IMG/VR virus record: IMGVR_UViG_3300027844_001828
Span: 62,001 to 126,000 of that record
DNA: 64,000 bases
Source: a virus
Strand: one strand, 5' to 3'
Both the position numbers and the translations under genes were made by a program. The notes beneath the pieces are model-generated. The model did no database searches. It was given only the letters and a program-made list of their open reading frames with translations, and was not told the DNA's origin. Below are positions 46,480 through 52,509 of the stretch, one piece after another (the first letter of the stretch is position 1; every line of letters begins with the position of its first letter).

Positions 46480-47928
46480 ATGGCCGATTCCCCTGTAACA
46501 ACCTTAACGAAAAATAATTCCCCGGATTTTAACGACATCATGTATGTCGGTCAAGATAATGGGTCCAATTGGTATTTAGACAAAAAAGCAGATTTTGGAA
46601 CGATTCAAGATCATGCCACCTCTATAAATACAATTAATAAGGGTGGCAACTACACAATCCCCATATCTGAATGCGATGGGCGCTGGATTTCAAATAAAAG
46701 CACCTCCGGTCATACCATATATAGCCTGCCAGAAGGAAAAGAGGGATATCAAATATCTTTTGTTATTGAAGCCAATCAATGGCTTGAGATCAATCCAATT
46801 TCTACAGATTCTATTTTACCAACGGGCGTCACTGTAAATGGCAATGTTTATTCCCAATCGATTGGAAGTACGATAGTCCTGAGAGGATTTGAGGGTGGAT
46901 GGTTAATCTCTTCCATGTACGGGACCTGGGATAATCTTGGAAGCTCAAGTAGTTCTTCGGAAGAAATTGTAGCTGCAATTAAAACCATCATGCCAGACGG
47001 TGGAGGCGATTATACAACTCTTGCTTTATGGGAGGATTGGGCAGATGATCAGGTAAGTACGGATCAATGGGCAGAGTGTTATGATGGCGTTGCTGATATG
47101 GGAATCTTTACTATTTCTGGCTGGACCGGGACGCCTTCAGCCACAGAATACCCAAGAATTTATGCTCCATTAGCAGAAAGGCATAACGGGACATCAGGAA
47201 GTGCAGGAGCATGGATTGAAGATGACTCGGCAACAACCGCAATTCTTGTCCAAGTTGATTTTACAAGAATTGAAGGTATTAGAATAGTCGCTTCAGCAGG
47301 ATTTAGTAACAGATCAATAAAAGTTTACAACGCAGATAATGCAATAATAGATTCGAACCTTTTGGACTCAACGACAAGTGCTGGTGGCATAGCGATTGAG
47401 GTGCGACAAGGAATAGAAAATACGTATACTGTTACGATTAGAAATAATATCATATATGGAGACGCTTATGGCGATGGACTTTATGTCTATCCCCATTCTA
47501 CCGGCCTTGGAACTTACACTCTTAATTCATTTATATATAACAATACAATTGATAATTGCTCTCTTCATGGAATTCATCTATGGGAATACGCAGCATCTGG
47601 TCTTCCTGTGCATAATACTACATGCGAAAATAATGTAGTTACAAATACCGCCACTAAAGATTTTGAAATTATTATGACAAATGGGACGATAACTACGAAT
47701 AATAATTGCTCTGAAGATGACACCGCTGATGATGATGGTGGATCTGATCACTTAATTAGTCAGACTCCTGGCGACTTGTTCGTAACAGAAGGATCTGATC
47801 ATAACCTTAAGACCGGATCAAATGCTATTGACGCCGGTAAGACAATTGGCACATTTGCAATTGACGCACTCAAGGTCGCCAGACCACAGGGCGCAAGTTG
47901 GGATATCGGAGCATTGGAAAAAGTTTAA
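46480..47928 (+). CDS. tailspike-like protein with beta-helix
   Basis: The first 145 residues repeat the module of the proteins at 43230 and 43676 (ISECDGRWISNKSTSGHTIYSLPEG, TIVLRGFEGGWLISSMYGTW). A Ser linker leads to a right-handed beta-helix region with repeated strands (DFTRIEGIRIVASAG, NADNAIIDSNLLDS, TIRNNIIYG, FIYNNTIDN, TCENNVVTNT). The end, GSNAIDAGKTIG...DIGALEKV, is typical of pectate-lyase-like beta-helices. The protein (482 residues) is probably a host-surface-binding or sugar-cleaving spike. Catalytic residues are not identifiable. Confidence 0.82.
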   Translation: MADSPVTTLTKNNSPDFNDIMYVGQDNGSNWYLDKKADFGTIQDHATSINTINKGGNYTIPISECDGRWISNKSTSGHTIYSLPEGKEGYQISFVIEANQWLEINPISTDSILPTGVTVNGNVYSQSIGSTIVLRGFEGGWLISSMYGTWDNLGSSSSSSEEIVAAIKTIMPDGGGDYTTLALWEDWADDQVSTDQWAECYDGVADMGIFTISGWTGTPSATEYPRIYAPLAERHNGTSGSAGAWIEDDSATTAILVQVDFTRIEGIRIVASAGFSNRSIKVYNADNAIIDSNLLDSTTSAGGIAIEVRQGIENTYTVTIRNNIIYGDAYGDGLYVYPHSTGLGTYTLNSFIYNNTIDNCSLHGIHLWEYAASGLPVHNTTCENNVVTNTATKDFEIIMTNGTITTNNNCSEDDTADDDGGSDHLISQTPGDLFVTEGSDHNLKTGSNAIDAGKTIGTFAIDALKVARPQGASWDIGALEKV

Positions 47929-47934
47929 CATAGC

Positions 47935-47963
47935 TTTACTTTTCCGAAAGACAGAGTTATATT
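47935..47963 (+). promoter_or_regulatory. promoter into the accessory region
   Basis: TTTACT (47935-47940), 17 nt, TATATT (47958-47963), starting 7 nt after the tailspike stop. A strong AAGGAGGG ribosome site and a small gene follow. Confidence 0.5.
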
Positions 47964-47991
47964 GACCCAAATTATTCTAAGGAGGGTTTAC

Positions 47992-48108
47992 ATGGCTTCA
48001 GTAAAGGTTGAAAACGCGACAGACATAATCGAGAGATATGAGTCCAGACTCACCAGAAATCAGAAGAGAATCCTCAAATCTATGCAGACGGGAATTTCAT
48101 CATGTTGA
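47992..48108 (+). CDS. small protein, possibly truncated zinc protein
   Basis: A strong AAGGAGGG precedes the ATG of a 38-residue frame (MASVKVENATDIIERYESRL). Just downstream, another frame reads PCLDTHESEITGSGYCSECVNDS before a stop at 48196, with Cys and His spaced as in a zinc knuckle. The two may be parts of one broken gene. Confidence 0.5.
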   Translation: MASVKVENATDIIERYESRLTRNQKRILKSMQTGISSC

Positions 48109-48196
48109 GAATCGAAAGGTTTAACCCTGTTTGGACACTCATGAGTCCGAAATTACTGGAAGCGGTTATTGTTCAGAATGTGTAAATGATAGTTAA

Positions 48197-48339
48197 TAAT
48201 GCCCTTTTGGTGGGCGGGTCCAACCTGAGTCAAACCACTATGCAAGGCTGCATGCTTAAGGGTCAACGGGTTAGCTGAGCACCCTACCTACCGCTTCCTA
48301 CACAAATTACGAGCTTACCCGCGCCCCAAAAAGGCATTA
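48197..48339 (+). ncRNA. candidate structured RNA closed by a 22-nt stem
   Basis: The ends of this 143-nt segment (48197-48218 and 48318-48339) can pair at 19 of 22 positions. Inside are ATGCA-aggc-TGCAT and GGGTTaGCtgaGCACCC hairpins. The 248-nt gap between coding frames has no other content. The ribosome site of the next gene begins 2 nt after the stem, so it could be a cis-acting leader or a processed RNA. It matches no riboswitch or ncRNA class that I recognise. Confidence 0.6.
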
Positions 48340-48355
48340 CTAAGGAGAGAGTAAA

Positions 48356-48565
48356 GTGGATAGCCAGTTGAGAAAAGAATTTGAGGATTGTATCAAAAAT
48401 TGGACATGGGAAGATATTCATAAATCCATGAAGGCGGTAGAGGATTATCCTGACATTGTAGAATTCTTTTGGGGAGAGAACATGCTCAGAGGTCGAGGGT
48501 TTTATCAGGAATCTCTCCTGGGAAGATATTCAGGTGGCTTTGAAAGAAGTGGAGTCCTTTATTGA
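48356..48565 (+). CDS. small protein with WEDI motif
   Basis: A GTG start lies behind AAGGAGAGAG. The 69-residue product has NWTWEDIHKSMKAVEDYPDIVEFFWG. A closely similar string (SWEDIQVALKEVESFIDIEVFFGD) occurs downstream in another frame, shared with the next entry. The two may be one gene with two repeats and a frame break near 48490. No family recognised. Confidence 0.6.
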   Translation: MDSQLRKEFEDCIKNWTWEDIHKSMKAVEDYPDIVEFFWGENMLRGRGFYQESLLGRYSGGFERSGVLY

Positions 48566-48722
48566 TATCGAAGTATTCTTTGGAGATAAAAAATGCCCAT
48601 GCACAAGCACAGGTGTTTCTTTCAAGGATGGTATAAAAACAGTGTGTTGCGCTCATTGCGGAAAAGTAAAGTGGAGGGTGGGGCCACAGGATCTTACCGG
48701 AAGTCCAGCGTATGGATGCTAA
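48534..48722 (+). CDS. small zinc-knuckle protein with second WEDI unit
   Basis: The open frame extends upstream of the GTG at 48534 and includes the second WEDI unit. The 62 residues after the GTG have CPCTSTG and CCAHCGKVKW, a likely zinc knuckle. No ribosome site supports the GTG, consistent with the frame being the end of a disrupted longer gene. Confidence 0.5.
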   Translation: MALKEVESFIDIEVFFGDKKCPCTSTGVSFKDGIKTVCCAHCGKVKWRVGPQDLTGSPAYGC

Positions 48723-48901
48723 TACAAAGATATTTAAAACTACTATTTGGAGACAAAATTAATAACTGGAAAACAAGAGCGTTGATTGGTACGGTTGAAG
48801 AAGTGAGAATTCGTGAAAGAAACTCAACTTGGAAGCGTATGGTAGAATGTGTGGGAAATTGGAAGAAGTGGAAAAGGAAAGGGGACAATGATGAACGATA
48901 A
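48716..48901 (+). CDS. small basic protein
   Basis: An ATG overlapping the previous stop opens a 61-residue frame rich in Lys, Arg and Trp (WKKWKRKGDNDER). No ribosome site is clear, and no family recognised. Between its end and the promoter at 49036 I see no further gene. Confidence 0.4.
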   Translation: MLIQRYLKLLFGDKINNWKTRALIGTVEEVRIRERNSTWKRMVECVGNWKKWKRKGDNDER

Positions 48902-49035
48902 TTACGATAAACCATGAAGGCAAAGTCAGGGCGAGATAAGGATAAGCCCCGGTCGAACATCGGGAACTGGCTCCGTAGATACGTTGAGAGAAGAACGTGT
49001 CGAAAGTGGGAACGAACAAAAACTTCAAAGCTGAC

Positions 49036-49063
49036 TTGACAAATCGAAAAGTCATGGTATAAT
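49036..49063 (+). promoter_or_regulatory. consensus promoter of a short transcript
   Basis: TTGACA (49036-49041), 16 nt, TATAAT (49058-49063), with TGG before the -10. Both hexamers are perfect. Confidence 0.85.
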
Positions 49064-49140
49064 AAACACATTGAAAGCAGGAGTTCTTCTCGAAAGTTTA
49101 GTAGCAGTCTAACACAACACAACCTAACAAGGTTAAGAAA

Positions 49141-49233
49141 ATGAAAAGGTTCAGTTTACAATCAAGTCAGCCGTCATTGCCCGAATCGCTCTCCGAGCCA
49201 TTCGTTGCTCCCTGCTGCCAGGTTGTTGCATGA
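49141..49233 (+). CDS. possible 30-residue peptide
   Basis: The only frame in the short transcript between the promoter at 49036 and the terminator at 49255 is a 30-codon ORF (MKRFSLQSSQPSLPE, ending PCCQVVA). Its ribosome site is weak (AAGG 11 nt upstream). The transcript may instead be a small regulatory RNA. Confidence 0.35.
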   Translation: MKRFSLQSSQPSLPESLSEPFVAPCCQVVA

Positions 49234-49254
49234 GTCTTTAAGTAGATGTGCCAC

Positions 49255-49305
49255 AAAGGCCTCTGAAGCTGGGAGTAATTCCAGCTTCAGAGGCCTTTTT
49301 GTTTT
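49255..49305 (+). terminator. strong intrinsic terminator
   Basis: AAAGGCCTCTGAAGCTGG and its complement form a perfect 18-bp stem with an 8-nt loop, ending in TTTTTGTTTTT. The stem includes a 12-nt string (GCCTCTGAAGCT) that also occurs in the anticodon arm of the tRNA-Gln at 50109. Confidence 0.92.
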
Positions 49306-49340
49306 TAGTTTTGAGATCTTTGAAAATTGAATAGTATATA

Positions 49341-49419
49341 AAATTGGTTGTATTATGCATAGTATGTCCACGTTTCGTGGACTTACTGTGTATTATCGGA
49401 GTGTAGGAAAGTCTGGTCA
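49341..49419 (+). repeat. 79-bp direct repeat, copy 1
   Basis: This copy is identical to 50011-50089. It contains an 11-bp imperfect hairpin (AGTATGTCCACG-ttt-CGTGGACTTACT core) and the first 23 nt of a tRNA-Pro-like gene. In copy 1 the tRNA continues; in copy 2 it is cut. Confidence 0.9.
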
Positions 49420-49474
49420 TCGCGCTTGTTCCGGAAACAAGAGAACGAAAGTTCGAATCTTTCCACCCAGACCA
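49397..49474 (+). tRNA. tRNA-Pro(CGG)-like, divergent
   Basis: The sequence follows bacterial tRNA-Pro closely: CGGAGTGTAG start, CTGGT in the D-loop, T-arm GAAAG-TTCGAAT-CTTTC, and an encoded CCA after A73 and G72. The anticodon stem CTTGT/ACAAG closes a loop TCCGGAA, giving anticodon CGG. Oddities are C at position 33 instead of U and two mismatches in the acceptor stem, so activity is uncertain. Confidence 0.65.
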
Positions 49475-49498
49475 GTTTTAATAATAGGAGATTATAAA

Positions 49499-49690
49499 AT
49501 GAATAAAATAGATGATATAGCGAATGATATTATTGCAGGAAGTGAATTGCCAAATTTAATTGAGTTAGTTCCTGAGAATTTTGTTCTTCTTGGAGAGATT
49601 AAAATGGCAATCATGAAAGCTGTTAAGATTGGGTTGAATATGGAAATAGAATTGCAAAAAGAATTTATTCTTAGTGGCAATAAGACTTAA
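49499..49690 (+). CDS. small hypothetical protein
   Basis: TAGGAG lies 9 nt before the ATG. The 63-residue product is acidic at first, then helical (LGEIKMAIMKAVKIGLNMEIELQ). It directly follows the tRNA-Pro-like gene. No family recognised. The sequence ATAAGACTTAAGGAGA at its end recurs after the next gene. Confidence 0.6.
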   Translation: MNKIDDIANDIIAGSELPNLIELVPENFVLLGEIKMAIMKAVKIGLNMEIELQKEFILSGNKT

Positions 49691-49702
49691 GGAGAAATAA
49701 TA

Positions 49703-49792
49703 ATGTTAGAAATATCTATTGGTTTGGTAGTTGTAATAGTCGCATCATGTTCTTGGCTCGTATGGTTTATGGCAAAGAACGTATGGGGATAA
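49703..49792 (+). CDS. 29-residue membrane peptide
   Basis: AAGGAGA precedes an ATG 8 nt away. The product, starting MLEISIGLVVVIVASCSWLV, is a single hydrophobic helix with a short basic end. The conserved ATAAGACTTAAGGAGA stop/ribosome-site string before and after it supports translation. Confidence 0.55.
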   Translation: MLEISIGLVVVIVASCSWLVWFMAKNVWG

Positions 49793-49808
49793 GACTTAAG
49801 GAGATACA

Positions 49809-50012
49809 ATGAAAGGGTTGCATTATGATGATGTTGGAAATCGTAAGTTAATTGAAACTTTGGTTACTGTTTTACTTCAAGATGGATTGAAGGGAGAAGA
49901 TATGATTGGGGTTTTAACTAAGAATGGAGCGTTTAAAGTATTGAATGGAGATCAATTATGTGCGGTTGCAGAAGCAATGGAAGAAGTTTATAAGGATATG
50001 TTGTTGAAATAA
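49809..50012 (+). CDS. small hypothetical protein
   Basis: AAGGAG lies before the ATG. The 67-residue helical product (LIETLVTVLLQDGLKGEDMIGVLT) ends exactly where the second copy of the 79-bp repeat begins. No family recognised. Confidence 0.6.
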   Translation: MKGLHYDDVGNRKLIETLVTVLLQDGLKGEDMIGVLTKNGAFKVLNGDQLCAVAEAMEEVYKDMLLK

Positions 50013-50089
50013 ATTGGTTGTATTATGCATAGTATGTCCACGTTTCGTGGACTTACTGTGTATTATCGGAGTGTAGGAAAGTCTGGTCA
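50011..50089 (+). repeat. 79-bp direct repeat, copy 2
   Basis: Identical to 49341-49419. It ends inside the tRNA-Pro D-arm; the following bases diverge into the region before tRNA-Gln, leaving a 5' fragment of tRNA-Pro. Confidence 0.9.
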
Positions 50090-50108
50090 GCGATACCAAT
50101 TTATAAGA

Positions 50109-50184
50109 TGCCTCGTAGCATAACTGGTAATGCAACAGCCTCTGAAGCTGTTTTATCTTGGTTCAAATCCAAGCGGGGTAGCCA
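50109..50184 (+). tRNA. tRNA-Gln(CTG)
   Basis: The acceptor stem TGCCTCG/CGGGGTA (two wobbles), anticodon arm ACAGC-CTCTGAA-GCTGT with anticodon CTG, T-loop TTCAAAT and encoded CCA are all present. It reads CAG. Confidence 0.9.
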
Positions 50185-50190
50185 TTTTAT

Positions 50191-50267
50191 AGGGATGAGG
50201 GCTTGTTGGTAAGCCGCATGCTCTGGAAGCATGAGTACTCTGGGTTCGACTCCCAGTATCCTGACCA
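50191..50267 (+). tRNA. tRNA-Pro(TGG)-like, divergent
   Basis: The D-stem GGCT/AGCC, anticodon arm CATGC-TCTGGAA-GCATG, T-arm CTGGG-TTCGACT-CCCAG, G72, A73 and encoded CCA are present. The anticodon is TGG. As in the other Pro-like tRNA, position 33 is C, and the acceptor stem is imperfect at its end (A1 opposite G72). Confidence 0.65.
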
Positions 50268-50286
50268 TTTTCAGATGTTATTAGAC

Positions 50287-50314
50287 TTGACATTCACCTG
50301 TTTTCATGTATATT
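50287..50314 (+). promoter_or_regulatory. promoter before tRNA-Ser/Leu
   Basis: TTGACA (50287-50292), 16 nt, TATATT (50309-50314). Confidence 0.7.
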
Positions 50315-50400
50315 AATTCCATTAGAGCTTGAAGACTGGCAGAAAACTGAAATTATGAATATCTTTACCGAAAGAATGCAAGCAGAGATAGGGTAACATC

Positions 50401-50490
50401 GGAGGGGTGGCTGAGTGGCTAAAGGCACCTGTCTTGAATACAGGAGGGCGTGAAAGCGTCCCGTGGGTTCGAATCCCACTCCCTCTGCCA
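50401..50490 (+). tRNA. tRNA-Ser(TGA)
   Basis: This is a class II tRNA with a long variable arm. Anticodon arm CCTGT-CTTGAAT-ACAGG, anticodon TGA. T-arm GTGGG-TTCGAAT-CCCAC, acceptor GGAGGGG/TCCCTCT and encoded GCCA. Confidence 0.95.
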
Positions 50491-50493
50491 AAT

Positions 50494-50581
50494 GGCCTCG
50501 TGGCGTAACTGGCAGACGCGGCAGGATTTAAAATCCTGTGTCCGAAAGGGTGTTAGGGTTCGACTCCCTACGAGGTCACCA
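50494..50581 (+). tRNA. tRNA-Leu(TAA)
   Basis: This class II tRNA starts 3 nt after tRNA-Ser. Acceptor GGCCTCG/CGAGGTC, anticodon arm CAGGA-TTTAAAA-TCCTG, anticodon TAA, long variable arm, encoded CCA. It reads TTA. Confidence 0.95.
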
Positions 50582-50631
50582 ATTAAAAGGTTATATGATT
50601 TGTTATTCAGAAATATATAGTGAGGTGAATA

Positions 50632-51042
50632 ATGGATTGGTATAAAAAATCAAATGTAGATCTTGAGCAGAGAATAAAAATTCTTGTTCCACAAATGGTC
50701 ACTAAGTCACAAAGTGTTTACGACGCCTGGGATCAAGATGAAGATGGAATTGATGTATGGCTTGGGTGTGGTGGGATATGTCAAGACATTGCTGATGGAA
50801 TATGTGATGTTTTGACAATGAATGGAATTGATTGCACTTCTGTTTCGGCCCAAGTTGGAGAGCAGCATGTATGGGCTATAGCTTATGAAGGAAGCGAGGC
50901 TTTTGATTTAGATATTCATCCTGGAAATTACGAAACTGGTGGTGGGTATAATTGGAAAAAGATACCAGGGGTTGTATTTACCACTGATATGGTGTCAATT
51001 GAACGAAACAGTTTTTTTGATCCTGAGGATGAAGATTATTAG
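50632..51042 (+). CDS. predicted Cys-His-Asp protein, transglutaminase/papain-like
   Basis: The 136-residue product has WLGCGGICQDIADGICDVL (Cys), EQHVWAIAYEG (His) about 30 residues on, and AFDLDIHPGNYETGGG (Asp). This order and spacing are typical of transglutaminase-like or papain-like catalytic triads. The N-terminus MDWYKKSN resembles that of the protein at 52788 (MNWYKSY). GTGAGG precedes the ATG. A peptidase or amidase role is inferred. Confidence 0.7.
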   Translation: MDWYKKSNVDLEQRIKILVPQMVTKSQSVYDAWDQDEDGIDVWLGCGGICQDIADGICDVLTMNGIDCTSVSAQVGEQHVWAIAYEGSEAFDLDIHPGNYETGGGYNWKKIPGVVFTTDMVSIERNSFFDPEDEDY

Positions 51043-51092
51043 GAAGAGTTGGCCGAAAGATCGCAGGGTAGCGGCTACTGTCTCTTCTGCCA
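51042..51092 (+). other. minimal tRNA-like element with CCA end
   Basis: GGAAGAG and CTCTTCT form a 7-bp acceptor-like stem followed by GCCA, but only 33 nt lie between, with a small CAG-GG-TAG hairpin and no T-arm. It is probably a tRNA-Ser remnant with an internal deletion. It begins on the last base of the preceding stop codon. Confidence 0.5.
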
Positions 51093-51104
51093 TTTTATAG
51101 TTTT

Positions 51105-51180
51105 ATGTGGAAAGCATCCGGCTGGATGAGGAGGTGCCCAATTGATCAGGGCCGTGGGTTCGAATCCCACTCTATAGCAA
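51105..51180 (+). pseudogene. degenerate tRNA, possibly Ile(GAT)
   Basis: A good T-arm (GTGGG-TTCGAAT-CCCAC), a D-loop-like GGCTGGAT and a weak acceptor stem are visible. The anticodon stem GCCC/GGGC closes a 9-nt loop containing TTGATCA instead of 7 nt. CCA is not encoded. It is probably not functional. Confidence 0.4.
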
Positions 51181-51199
51181 CTTTGTATTTGTTTTGGGC

Positions 51200-51227
51200 T
51201 TGAGATATAGGCTTGTTGAGATATTGT
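51200..51227 (+). promoter_or_regulatory. promoter before tRNA-Glu
   Basis: TTGAGA (51200-51205), 16 nt, TATTGT (51222-51227), ending 20 nt before tRNA-Glu. Confidence 0.5.
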
Positions 51228-51247
51228 AATGGTTAAAGAATATAAAT

Positions 51248-51324
51248 GACCCGTTGGACGAATTGGTTAAGTCGTCAGGTTTTCAACCTGAAGATTGCGG
51301 GTTCAAATCCCGCACGGGCCACCA
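51248..51324 (+). tRNA. tRNA-Glu(TTC)
   Basis: Anticodon arm TCAGG-TTTTCAA-CCTGA gives anticodon TTC. T-arm GCGGG-TTCAAAT-CCCGC, acceptor GACCCGT/ACGGGCC with one mismatch at position 2, and encoded CCA. Confidence 0.9.
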
Positions 51325-51330
51325 GTATTA

Positions 51331-51478
51331 TCCATGCCGACGAAAGTCTCACTAAGTGGAGCCTGTGTTTTGGACATGGGAGAATTTTAATTCTTGTTGA
51401 AAATTGAAATATGAGTAACGTTCGATGATGTCATTCGTCAGCACTCAATTCCGTTTAGCGTCGGTCATGGATTTTTAT
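51331..51478 (+). ncRNA. candidate structured RNA after tRNA-Glu
   Basis: TCCATGCCGACG (51331-51342) pairs with CGTCGGTCATGGA (51459-51471) through 12 bp and one bulge. Inside are AGAATT-tt-AATTCT and a longer TGAGT...ACTCA arm. A T-rich run follows the closing stem, as in a terminator. No coding frame of note lies within. I do not recognise the class; it may be processed with the tRNA. Confidence 0.55.
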
Positions 51479-51523
51479 TTTTTTAAAGATAGTTTGTATA
51501 CTAATAACAAGGGTCTAAGAAGT

Positions 51524-51546
51524 GTTTTCATGAATAATATGAAAAC
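51524..51546 (+). promoter_or_regulatory. small inverted repeat before 51.6-kb gene
   Basis: GTTTTCAT-gaataat-ATGAAAAC, a perfect 8-bp repeat just before the ribosome site of the next gene; a hairpin or operator. Confidence 0.4.
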
Positions 51547-51563
51547 CAAATGGAGATCAATTT

Positions 51564-51773
51564 ATGAGAGTTATAGAAAATAATAAAAAGACCGTGAAGG
51601 TCGCCGATGATAAGACAAAGGCGATGGACATTATAAAAAGTCTTCTTGAAAGATATAGGAATAGTGAGTTGCCTGTTATCATTAACAACATATGCCAAGC
51701 GATCATTGATGAGAATCAAAGACAACCTGGACCTGGTGATATTTTTGAAGAGAAAGTAAAATCAACTGACTAA
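51564..51773 (+). CDS. small hypothetical protein
   Basis: TGGAGAT lies before the ATG. The 69-residue product is charged and helical (MDIIKSLLERYRNSELPVIINNICQAII). No family recognised. It ends 6 nt before a tRNA-Leu remnant. Confidence 0.6.
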   Translation: MRVIENNKKTVKVADDKTKAMDIIKSLLERYRNSELPVIINNICQAIIDENQRQPGPGDIFEEKVKSTD

Positions 51774-51778
51774 ATTAA

Positions 51779-51830
51779 GGCCTTGTGGTGGAATTTTGGC
51801 AGACACGAAGTTTTAAAATGAAGGTGTCTT
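51779..51830 (+). pseudogene. 5' fragment of a tRNA-Leu
   Basis: GGCCTTGTGGTGG, TTGGCAGACACG and TTTTAAAATGAAGGTGTC follow the first half of tRNA-Leu(TAA) at 50494, but the anticodon stem no longer pairs and the T-arm and CCA end are missing. It lies 40 nt before the HNH gene. Confidence 0.65.
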
Positions 51831-51870
51831 TACCATTTCTGAAGAATACTTTATACAAAGGAGTATTTAT

Positions 51871-52407
51871 ATGAAAATAAAGAGCAAAGAACATCTTGAG
51901 AATGTGGTTAAAGAATCTGCAAGTGTTTCAGAGGTTCAGCGTAAATTGGGATATAAACCATCAGGTGGTATACATAAATTTCTTAAAGGTAAGTTTAAAG
52001 AATTTGAAATAGACACTTCTCATTTCACAGGTCAAGGGTGGTCGCTTGGGAAATCAAGGGAGACGGATGAAATTGTTGATATAGTTTCTCGAAAAATAGA
52101 ATCTCCATGGGAACATGTTTTTAGGAAAGGTAACCATAAAACACAAAATGAGACCTTGATTAGACGTTTGATAAGAAGCGGCAAAAGAGAATATAAATGT
52201 GAAGATTGTGGGGTTAAAAAGTGGGGCGACAAACCTCTACGATTGCAACTTGATCATATAAATGGAGACAATTCTGATTGTCAAGAAATAAACTTAAAGA
52301 TTATTTGCCCTAATTGTCATTCTCAAACTGAAACATTTTCAAGAGGAATGAGGGAAAGTAGAAGTTATTATAGAAACAAATGGTGGAAACAATTATCTAT
52401 GAATTAA
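51871..52407 (+). CDS. HNH homing-type endonuclease
   Basis: The 178-residue protein has an N-terminal helix-turn-helix-like part (ASVSEVQRKLGYKPSGGI). The HNH/zinc domain follows: CEDCGVKKWGDKPLRLQLDHINGDN, then CPNCHSQTETFSRGM. Free-standing phage HNH enzymes are mobile. It sits between a tRNA-Leu 5' fragment and a full tRNA-Leu that starts 1 nt after its stop. AAAGGAG precedes the ATG. Confidence 0.92.
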   Translation: MKIKSKEHLENVVKESASVSEVQRKLGYKPSGGIHKFLKGKFKEFEIDTSHFTGQGWSLGKSRETDEIVDIVSRKIESPWEHVFRKGNHKTQNETLIRRLIRSGKREYKCEDCGVKKWGDKPLRLQLDHINGDNSDCQEINLKIICPNCHSQTETFSRGMRESRSYYRNKWWKQLSMN

Positions 52408-52408
52408 T

Positions 52409-52495
52409 GGTGCTGTGATGGAATTGGCATACATCTATGGTTGAGAATCATAGGCTCGAAAGAGATTGAGGGTTCGAGTCCCTACGAGGCCACCA
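52409..52495 (+). tRNA. tRNA-Leu(GAG), weak acceptor stem
   Basis: This class II shape has anticodon arm TATGG-TTGAGAA-TCATA (one wobble), anticodon GAG, variable arm GCTCgaaaGAG, T-loop TTCGAGT and encoded ACCA. The acceptor 5' strand GGTGCTG pairs poorly with CGAGGCC, whose natural partner resembles the GGCCTTG/GGCCTCG of the other Leu tRNAs. The 5' end may have been replaced. Confidence 0.7.
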
Positions 52496-52509
52496 AATTT
52501 GGATAAGCA

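Noticed and set aside
48694-49122. 142-codon minus-strand ORF in the accessory region
   Set aside because: It crosses the perfect plus-strand promoter at 49036 and has no ribosome site or protein-like motif.
49255-49300. Second tRNA-Gln fragment (GCCTCTGAAGCT)
   Set aside because: The string is part of a perfect 18-bp terminator stem and no other tRNA arm is present.
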